Of a stretch of 64,000 bases of DNA, positions 58,301 to 64,000 are shown piece by piece. Source of the DNA: Saprospiraceae bacterium (GTDB lineage Bacteria; Bacteroidota; Bacteroidia; Chitinophagales; Saprospiraceae); the NCBI GenBank assembly GCA_020629715.1, contig JAHDCU010000004.1, positions 248,001 through 312,000 on the forward strand. The letters run 5' to 3'. Position numbers and translations under genes: made by a program. Under the pieces are notes generated by a model. It did not search any database, was not told the origin of the DNA, and was given only the letters and a program-made list of their open reading frames with translations. Each line of letters begins with the position of its first letter. The stretch's first letter is position 1.

Positions 58301-61300
58301 ACCGTTGTTATTTAACCAAGCATTGATATCAGCCGTAGATCCACATTCGACAACTAAGTCTGTCGGTTGAGTTCCTATTGCTGGTGCTTCTAGATCTTGT
58401 GTAGTTACTGTCAACGTATCTCTAGTGATATTTCCACAAGCATCCTCTGATCTAAATTCGTATTCAGTGATACTGGTTGCTCCACATCCATCTGTTACAC
58501 CAACAATACTATTAGTCACGAAGGTGATACCTTGACATTGATCGATCGCTGATGCTCCACTTGCCCATATAGAGATAAAGAAAGGATTGAAAGGGTCACC
58601 ACAGTCTAAAGTCAAGTCATCAGGCAATGCCATAATGGGCGGAGTTGTATCTTCTATTCTAAAGGTTGCAGACGTCTGACTTGTATTTCCACAATCATCC
58701 GTTGCAGTAAATATGACTGGTATCTCAGATGTACCAGGACAGATTACATTTACGGCACCCGTATAATTATTAGTCCATGTAATTTCATCACCACAATTAT
58801 CTGTTGCTGTAGCATTGGCATTGCTATTTAGCCATCCTTGTAACAAGATACTTTGATTTGTTCCGTCACATTCTATGGTCAGATCTTCGGCTTCATTGGT
58901 AAATGTAGGACCTTCGGTATCTACAGTCATGTAGGTGGCCGTGCACGTACTTGTATTACCTGCAATATCGGACACGGTAAATAGATATGTCTTTTCAAAT
59001 GTATTACCGCAAGAGTAAATATCATTGATCAAGAGGGTGTCTACGATGAGATCAGCATTTAGATTGCAATTATCTGCGGCTGTAGCCGAAATGGTAGCAT
59101 ACCATGTGTCTATATCTTCGTCTCCACAAGTGATCGCTAACTCATCGGAGCACGTAATCGTTGGGCTTTCACAATCATTGACGACAACCATAAACTCACA
59201 AGAATCTAGTTCATTTCCATTGGCATCAATGATGAAATATTTCACATAAGAGTCCCCTAGATTAAAGATCTCACCAGCTGCATCGTCATTACCAGCACTT
59301 ACGGTAGTACCTGTAATTTCATAGGTAATGCTGTAGTTAGGGCAATTATCATTGAAATCTGTTGGTGATACATCATCATCTGAAGTCCATGTACAGGTAT
59401 TAGGATCTGTACATTTGATCACGTCATTGCTTGGACAGGTAATTTCTGGTTCTTGTTGATCCAATACTGTGACATCGAAACTGCAAATATCCGCATTGCC
59501 ACAAGCATCGGTAATAGTAAATTCGATGGTTTCTGTCTGACCAGCATCTAGCATAGTTCCAACATCAGGACCTGATGTTTTGATTATAGTCACAGGGCCA
59601 TTGCAATCACTTGCCGTAGGTGTTCCATAATTAATAACTGCATCGCACTGCCCTACCTCGGTAGTAATTGTAATATCAGCAGGACAATAATCAATCGTTG
59701 GAGGGACTGTATCATCGGTGATAATTATAGTTGCTGTCGAAGAAGAAGTTGCTCCACAGTCATCAGTCACTACCCACGTAACTACTTCACTACCACCACA
59801 TAGATTTGGTACTACGCCATCAAAATCATTTGATACTTCATAGGTTTGGCAAGCTTCCACTACGGTATACGACATCAACCAAGTGATCACTCGAGCACCG
59901 ATCTCTTCACCGCAGGATAATACTAAATCTTCTGGTGCGGTAATCACAGGAGCTACTTCATCAACAATGGTAAATACTGCATTCTCTCTCGTTGTAAATC
60001 CACAATCATCTTCTGCTATAAAAATGTACTCTAGTGTTCTGAGTGTATTCGTTCCTTGACACTGAGTAAGATCTTCAACAAGCGCATAGGTGACCGTTGC
60101 AGATCCACAAATATTACTTGATGTTGCAGAATCTAACCAAGCTTGCAATACGCCTTGGACATCTCCTTCACATGCTACTGTATTAGTAGCAGTTGGTAAT
60201 ACTAATTGAGGTGCTTCGGTATCCGTTATAAATACTTTTGCGATCTCAGATATCGTATTTCCACAAAGATCCGCAGCCGTGAATTCATAGGTGATCGTTG
60301 TAGTTCCGCCACATTCATCAGACCTCATGGTTTCTAATGCTGTGATATTTACATCCGTACATAAGTCCACGGCACTCATACCTAGACTAGCATCGTTTGC
60401 AGTATTGCTATTTAACCAAGCATTGATTTGACTTGTATTGCCCGAGCCATCACATTCCACAAATAGATCTTGCGGAGCGTTCATGATGACCGGTTTTTCA
60501 TCATCTTCAACTGTTATTGTTGCCGTACACATTACCGCAGCACCATCACAATTACCTTCTACTGTAAATGTAACCACCACCGACTCATCACAAGTAGGTA
60601 TTGCCGTATAGTCATTGCTTACAGTGACTTCACTACAATCATCCTCTGCCATGGCTGTTGACAACCAAGTGGTGATGATAAAATCATTATCAGGATTATT
60701 ACACTGTAATGTCAAGTCTAAGGGACAAGTAATCGTTGGTGGACTCTGATCCTCAATGATTATACTTGCTTGGGTCATACTCGTATTTCCACAATCATCT
60801 GCGACTGTGAACGTCACTAGACTTGCTCCGATATCACCACATGTATTATCAAATTCACCCGTATAGTCATTCGTCCATTCTAATGGTAAACTACATGCGT
60901 CGCTTGCTGCAGCCAGACCATTCGCTGCTAACCAGTTATTGATTTGTACATCTCGATCCTCGGCATCACATGCAAGCGTAAGATCGCTAGCTTCTGTATC
61001 AATCACAGGCACGACTGTATCTACCGTATTATATCTTGCAGTACAGATCGCAGTATTACCGGCATCATCTGTCACAGTAAATTGATAAACTTGATCAAAA
61101 GTACTACCACAACTGCTGAAATCAGTAAGTAATAATATATCTACAACCATCGCCGCGTCAGTACTGCAATTATCAGTTGTCGTCAGAGCAATATCTTCAA
61201 ACCAAGTAGTAAGATCTTCATCGCCACATGGTATATCTATTTGATCAAAACATCCAATTGTCGGTGCTTGACAGTCTTCTACGACTACGTCGAAAGAACA

Positions 61301-64000
61301 AGTCGAAGTATTTCCACTTTCATCAGTAATGGTGTAGGTTATGCTTGTTGTACCAAGTTCTAAGATCACATCATCTCCCAACAAGGTAAACGTCTCTCCT
61401 GCTGTAGTCATCGAATTTACAACACTACCATCAGGGGCAGTATAGCTATAGCTGACACTAGCATTAGCACAATTATCATTGAAAATTGGATCTGTAGCAG
61501 CCGTTGCAGCCCAAGTACAAGTGTTTTCATCTGTACAAACGATTACATCATTGCTTGGACAATCAATAGAAGGCACATCGCTATCAATGACCGTAATATC
61601 AAAGCTTTCTTGGATGCTATTTCCACAATCATCGGTTACGCTAAATGTTACTGTACTCGTTCCTATAGGAAATTCTTGTCCAGAAGCAATTGGAGTCAAT
61701 AGTTCTACTTCAACTTCATCATCACATTTATCAAAACCTATAGGAGTACTGTATACCACATTATTACTACAATTGTCGACATCTACATTGACTGTAATGT
61801 CATCTGGGAAATTGACAAATGATGGATCCGTAGTATCTTCTATAAAAATGCTTGCCTGACAAGTAGTTGTATTACCACATGCATCCGTTGCGGTAAAGGT
61901 TACCACTTTTCCTGAGGAGCCATCACAACTCAATGCTGGTAACGATCCATTGTAATCATGTGTAATATTCACAACATTACAGTCATTTACATCACTGGCT
62001 GTGGTTGTAGCTAACCAAGCTGAGATTTGATCAGCATTAGTTGGGTCATTACATTCTAAAGTAATATCGTTTGCACAAGTGATTTCAGGTGCTATACGAT
62101 CTTGGATTTCATAGGTAGAAAATCCAGTAGTTTGATTACCACAATCATCGGTAACTGTGAATAAATAAACTTCTGTTTCAGTATTTCCGCATCCAGAAAT
62201 CGTATTCCAGAGGATAATCTCGATCGATGTATTTCCACAAGCATCAGAATGTACGGCTTCCGCCTGCCAATCAGCAAGTGATACGACAATGTCTCCACAC
62301 TCCTCGGCATCAGCATCCGTCTGCGGTGCTGGTAGTGTAAGTAGAGGTGCTGTGGTATCTTCTATGATGATACTTGCTTGCGTGGTAGATGTATTACCAC
62401 AATTATCTTCTACTTGGAAGGTATATAAAGTTCTGGTCGTAGAACCACAAGTTGCAAGCACTACAGTATTATCAATTGTCCATACTAAAGGATCTGGGCT
62501 ACACTCATCAGATGCCAATGCACCACCTTGATTACTTTCCCATAAGGCTATCGCCGCAGTATTATCGGCTGCACATTCTAAGGTAAGATCTTGAGCCTCA
62601 GTTTCTATGGTAGGACTTGTACTATCTTCTATCGTGATCGTTCCTTCACAAGTATCGACATTACCACAATCATCTGTAAACGTGAAGGTTACGGTTTGAT
62701 TACGAGCATTACCGCAAACATTTGTAAATCCATCTGCATCGTAGTTATTCGTAATGGTAACATTGACAGAACAATTATCATTGGAAGATGCTTGAGCCAA
62801 CCATCCATTGATTATTTCTTCATTGAGCGGATTTCCACATTCTAAAGTAATATCATCTGGACATGAATTGACAGGTATAGTTGTATCTACAATTATAAAA
62901 CTTGCTTCGGTTGTCGAAGTATTTCCACAATCATCCGTTGCTGTGAATACTACTGAAGTTGCACCTGTACCACCACAACTTGCGTTGAGTGCACCAGTAA
63001 AGTCATTAGTCCATGTAACATCTGTGCTACAATTATCACTTGTAAATGTCGCTCCTCCATTATCCTGTAACCAAGCTAATAAAGCTGCACTCGTCGTACC
63101 TGGATCACATTCTACAGTTTCATCAATAGCATCGGTGATCACTGGTGCCTCTGTATCGGTGGTAGTATATCTTGCAAAACAGCTAGTTGTATTTCCAGCA
63201 TCGTCTACGACTGTAAATTCATATAGCTGATCAAATGTATTACCGCACGAGCTGAAATCTGTAATCAACTGTCTTGTTACTGTCATCGCACCATCTGTAG
63301 AACAATTATCCGTAGTTGTTAGACTTATCGTATTTTGCCATGCATCGAGGTCTTCTGATCCACATGATATGGTAAAATCACTGCATGTAATCGTTGGTGC
63401 TTCACAGTCAGATACGACTACATCGAAGCTACAGGTCGTTGTATTTCCATTGACATCTGTAACGGTATACATCACAGTACTCGTACCCAATTGTAGCGCT
63501 ACACCCTCATCTGATAATGTGGCTACTCCTGTCGTATTTCCAGAATTAGTTAACGATAGATCTGGATTAGTCACTTGATATGTGACTACAAATCCTGTAC
63601 ATGCCTCTGGCGTAATAGGGTCAGTCTGATCAGTAGCTATCCACTCACAGCTTCCTGTATCTGCACATACTTGTATATCCGCAATTGGGCATTGTAAGCT
63701 TGGTTCATCACTGTCGACAATTGTCACATCAAAGCTGCATTCTACGGTATTATTACATTCATCCGTAGCTAAGAAGCTAACTGTGGTCGTTCCAACTGGA
63801 AATTGATCCCCACTGCCTAGAGCCGAAGTCAGAGTCACTTCTACAAGATCATCACAAGTATCCGTAGCATAAGGAGTACTGAATATTATTTCCCGATCGC
63901 AATTATCATCCGATACATTTAGCGTAAAATCAGCGGGACAATTTACAAATACTGGTGGCTCAGTATCATTCATACTGATACTTCCCATGGTTGTAGAGCT
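52334..64000 (-). CDS. giant HYR-repeat cell-surface protein with T9SS sorting domain (5' end beyond window)
   Basis: The frame is open from the window edge to the stop at 52334, giving at least 3,888 residues. The first in-window Met (63988) lies inside a repeat, so the true N-terminus is outside. From the N-terminal side: many HYR domains (to about 56780), with recurring DCGNTSTTxASIIIEDTT and VNCPTDLTVNVDVDLCG-type strands; two about 150-residue repeats opening KTIQRVTQNPDDSY and HEKDFLGYTRNADRTY; three DUF11-like repeats opening DLALRKT/DLALSKI, separated by Asp-rich stretches; four SdrD_B domains (IGDYVWKDLDGDGIQD, LGDFVWHDLDGDGIQD, IGEQVWYDINENDLWD, LGDRAWNDVNEDGLQD); a Fn3-like segment (about 52910-52620); and a type A T9SS domain (VEVYPNPTVEKFN to KRLIVLKN). 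It is probably an adhesin or surface-layer-like protein. Confidence 0.9.
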   Translation of the reverse strand, partial: SSTTMGSISMNDTEPPVFVNCPADFTLNVSDDNCDREIIFSTPYATDTCDDLVEVTLTSALGSGDQFPVGTTTVSFLATDECNNTVECSFDVTIVDSDEPSLQCPIADIQVCADTGSCEWIATDQTDPITPEACTGFVVTYQVTNPDLSLTNSGNTTGVATLSDEGVALQLGTSTVMYTVTDVNGNTTTCSFDVVVSDCEAPTITCSDFTISCGSEDLDAWQNTISLTTTDNCSTDGAMTVTRQLITDFSSCGNTFDQLYEFTVVDDAGNTTSCFARYTTTDTEAPVITDAIDETVECDPGTTSAALLAWLQDNGGATFTSDNCSTDVTWTNDFTGALNASCGGTGATSVVFTATDDCGNTSTTEASFIIVDTTIPVNSCPDDITLECGNPLNEEIINGWLAQASSNDNCSVNVTITNNYDADGFTNVCGNARNQTVTFTFTDDCGNVDTCEGTITIEDSTSPTIETEAQDLTLECAADNTAAIALWESNQGGALASDECSPDPLVWTIDNTVVLATCGSTTRTLYTFQVEDNCGNTSTTQASIIIEDTTAPLLTLPAPQTDADAEECGDIVVSLADWQAEAVHSDACGNTSIEIILWNTISGCGNTETEVYLFTVTDDCGNQTTGFSTYEIQDRIAPEITCANDITLECNDPTNADQISAWLATTTASDVNDCNVVNITHDYNGSLPALSCDGSSGKVVTFTATDACGNTTTCQASIFIEDTTDPSFVNFPDDITVNVDVDNCSNNVVYSTPIGFDKCDDEVEVELLTPIASGQEFPIGTSTVTFSVTDDCGNSIQESFDITVIDSDVPSIDCPSNDVIVCTDENTCTWAATAATDPIFNDNCANASVSYSYTAPDGSVVNSMTTAGETFTLLGDDVILELGTTSITYTITDESGNTSTCSFDVVVEDCQAPTIGCFDQIDIPCGDEDLTTWFEDIALTTTDNCSTDAAMVVDILLLTDFSSCGSTFDQVYQFTVTDDAGNTAICTARYNTVDTVVPVIDTEASDLTLACDAEDRDVQINNWLAANGLAAASDACSLPLEWTNDYTGEFDNTCGDIGASLVTFTVADDCGNTSMTQASIIIEDQSPPTITCPLDLTLQCNNPDNDFIITTWLSTAMAEDDCSEVTVSNDYTAIPTCDESVVVTFTVEGNCDGAAVMCTATITVEDDEKPVIMNAPQDLFVECDGSGNTSQINAWLNSNTANDASLGMSAVDLCTDVNITALETMRSDECGGTTTITYEFTAADLCGNTISEIAKVFITDTEAPQLVLPTATNTVACEGDVQGVLQAWLDSATSSNICGSATVTYALVEDLTQCQGTNTLRTLEYIFIAEDDCGFTTRENAVFTIVDEVAPVITAPEDLVLSCGEEIGARVITWLMSYTVVEACQTYEVSNDFDGVVPNLCGGSEVVTWVVTDDCGATSSSTATIIITDDTVPPTIDYCPADITITTEVGQCDAVINYGTPTASDCNGPVTIIKTSGPDVGTMLDAGQTETIEFTITDACGNADICSFDVTVLDQQEPEITCPSNDVIKCTDPNTCTWTSDDDVSPTDFNDNCPNYSITYEITGTTVSAGNDDAAGEIFNLGDSYVKYFIIDANGNELDSCEFMVVVNDCESPTITCSDELAITCGDEDIDTWYATISATAADNCNLNADLIVDTLLINDIYSCGNTFEKTYLFTVSDIAGNTSTCTATYMTVDTEGPTFTNEAEDLTIECDGTNQSILLQGWLNSNANATATDNCGDEITWTNNYTGAVNVICPGTSEIPVIFTATDDCGNTSQTSATFRIEDTTPPIMALPDDLTLDCGDPFNPFFISIWASGASAIDQCQGITFVTNSIVGVTDGCGATSITEYEFRSEDACGNITRDTLTVTTQDLEAPAIGTQPTDLVVECGSTADINAWLNNNGGATATDNCSDEPLVWTFEAGNSVQRCGLTEATEYTFTVTDNCGNTNTVTASVITEDTTDPVLTPPVDQIEECGNESISVTDWIATATATDVCGDVTIDHVLWNSNLGCGSTFYERYLFTATDECGNSSTAFAEYQTLDRTDPIITCPADLVLECGDVNNTINLQAWLDSVTATDPFGCSEVTLSYDVPSALPDLSCDSSEGITVSFFAVDDCGNDATCTAQVFIVDTTNPTFVNCPTDLTVNVDVDLCGANTIFSTPVADDNCEVSVAQTAGLPSGSEFPVGVTMIEYTATDDCGNTALCQFNITVIDSDVPVVLCPSNTIVVETDPSVCTWTSDDRVNPSVSIENCPNQEIIYTITGATIATGTDNVEGEIFNLGLSEVCYTITDPSNNSSSCCFDVEVIDLELPIVTCPADTILISNGEVDGICVADFTWNHPTPTDNCGLAQLDASIMAPDWSTTDLPNVTPGAEETQAFAAGWSYVNYTVTDDNGNTNTCSFKVEVIGIKQEKTIQRVTQNPDDSYCTEFNIRVWNTGNNVGRYTLYDLPAFDDDFIILSAEYSSSVHPSTVLPTNVPTDGWLLGDDVLMPGFGTHNYTLTVCTIVDLKDPDTPGDAMYTKCGERQTPPVGNAPGQALFNESIMDVNGDDIPDIRDSVCADIPYITHEKDFLGYTRNADRTYDAQFKVTVQNIGGAIGQYDLWDEPFFDDDFVINSMSYTTDIDDGAGATLLGSFADAGPYTLADDQVLDYDSTHCYILTFNVSINLSDPATVGDELYVWCGTTSPDGTPQPGEGLYNESYLDRSNDGNPEEIEHACGDIEIVDLALRKTLVTPTPYAYNDILDFEIEIFNQGNIDLYEIEINDYMPIGYDFASVTTNDPNWTQVSAGLLRYDDIDGPLAPASSIVIPLQLRLLQTTGGYKDWNNYAEVHYMEDVNGVDKSLEDVDSTPDADDTNDNPVMVGDDDDDVITEGGPYFNEDEDDHDPAGPYIFDLALSKIHDAAASTYAYEGAQIFNIEVYNQGNEDAVNIEIVDTIPCGLKFDETVALNSVWTYDLASNEISTTITGPLAPGTSIIVPVELDLVSCYDTLAFVNYAEIAQADDTDPLTVGLPDDIDSDADDDNTNDVGGTPNDPNEDNVVSDPGIIDEDDHDPEEIQFFDLALRKTVDFREPYDIGDTVTFRIKVFNQGTITADNIELNDYPNSGYLFDPILEPNWTDSGSELNTALVGTLAPGDSVEVTLQLVITLDSDPTQSDWYNWAEIAGATDTLGNPVIDIDSTPDSDTPDEREVIPDHPDDNNICGHGPDSPYGPEDEDDHDPEMVVVVGGIGDYVWKDLDGDGIQDINEPGVEGVPVILTDCMGNIVYSTVTDADGFYFFNALIPGNYQVQFDISSLPDGCAFTYQDQGTDDTLDSDVDLTGLAPCTFISGGEYDSTFDAGLLFLASLGDFVWHDLDGDGIQDAGEPGLENVTVNLYDGTGAFIATTLTDANGLYLFENLYPGDYYVEFVAPVGMDLTDANQGINDGLDSDVDNSNGPGTTTITTLVAGENDLDWDAGYYFCVPIGEQVWYDINENDLWDSEENGINGLVVNLWRQDGNGSFSLYATELSAHKPGTPSDDGYYKFCAPPGTYYIEVILPPQGLVPAVANVGTDEAVDSDITNANGIGTTDQFSVSSGDVKCDLGHGYYPMAQLGDRAWNDVNEDGLQDSNEPPLSGVKVKAFNMLGVQVGETKTTDSNGHYMMDYLGKDSYFLEFTPPPGYILTQANAGDDLMDSDADGSYGVRTTAAYTLVPGDSIPSIDVGFVYNPVLPIEWKSIIANNRGEYNQIDWTTLSELNADRFILERRFEEDESFNSIGELAAKGNPNSGADYQYLDYNLEKFGLYYYRVLQQDKDGQFSYSDVVSADYQKTFDTQVEVYPNPTVEKFNVDLSLSKTAQVSIDIFDATGKFIKTLMNDESKESGQHVLEVDISDLLNGVYNIKITIDDSVIDKRLIVLKN
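57600..63960 (-). repeat. higher-order super-repeat of HYR domains (period about 2.1 kb, three units)
   Basis: The same ordered series of domains recurs. Each unit opens with a strand like DxTVNVDVDxC (at about 63960, 61820, 59700 and 57610). It then has a VIDSDVPxxxCPSNDVIxCTDxNTCTW segment, a TCGDEDxxxW...DNCSTD...DFSSCG segment and several DCGNTS/EDTT domains. Distances of about 2140, 2120 and 2090 bp give units of roughly 700 residues. The units are similar, not identical, at DNA level, so this is an older amplification than the 429-bp repeats in the subtilase gene. Confidence 0.7.

Noticed and set aside
52334-64000. Many antisense and alternative-frame open frames of 60-140 codons inside the giant HYR gene (for example 54164-54577, 61479-61859, 62808-63230 on the plus strand)
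   Set aside because: They lie opposite a long continuous, clearly coding frame with recognisable domains. They are low-complexity Ser/Val/Thr-rich shadows of the repeats, without signal peptides or known motifs.

Overview
The window looks like a chromosomal segment of a marine-type Bacteroidota, most likely of the Saprospirales/Lewinella-like group. That placement is inferred from four things: AT-rich DNA, several giant secreted HYR / SdrD_B / NHL-type proteins, type IX secretion (T9SS) type A C-terminal sorting domains, and promoter elements of the TAnnTTTG type. No rRNA, tRNA, CRISPR array, transposase or phage gene was seen.

Left part (1-10.2 kb), mostly housekeeping: a bestrophin-like channel followed by a chloramphenicol-acetyltransferase-fold protein; a lipoprotein; acetyl-CoA synthetase (acs); a SigK-like ECF sigma factor with an RskA-like anti-sigma factor (4-bp overlap); a TPR protein and two DUF4331 proteins on the same strand; and a 6-phosphofructokinase with a mixed-type active site.

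Central accessory region (10.3-38.3 kb), the most unusual part: three large secreted paralogues on the minus strand (here A 10304-13765, B 18703-25947, C 30417-34844). They share a beta-propeller-like module, Cys-rich modules and a C-terminal domain ending in CPTxDCGGxTxQKNE, which does not look like the usual T9SS type A domain. Each is followed by the same 3' UTR architecture: a hairpin, an invariant 15-nt box, then an intrinsic terminator. B and C are each followed by a LytTR response regulator (mutual paralogues). Two histidine kinases (one AgrC/HPK10-like with a beta-propeller/Y_Y_Y sensor, one TPR sensor kinase) lie tail-to-tail against LytTR regulators with 4-bp and 2-bp gaps. A secreted subtilase with three near-identical tandem discoidin-like domains lies between A and the first regulator. 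The simplest reading is a duplicated cell-surface-protein/regulator module controlled by LytTR two-component systems.

Right part (38.5-48.8 kb): a BCCT transporter remnant, an alpha/beta hydrolase, a hemolysin-III/PAQR membrane protein, a small T9SS protein, an MsbA-like ABC exporter, the fatty-acid/translation cluster fabH-efp-accB-accC, and an S10 serine carboxypeptidase.

Far right (48.9-64 kb): two large T9SS-exported proteins. One has dockerin-like repeats. The other is a giant HYR-repeat protein (at least 3,888 residues; its 5' end lies outside the window) with a higher-order super-repeat of about 2.1 kb.
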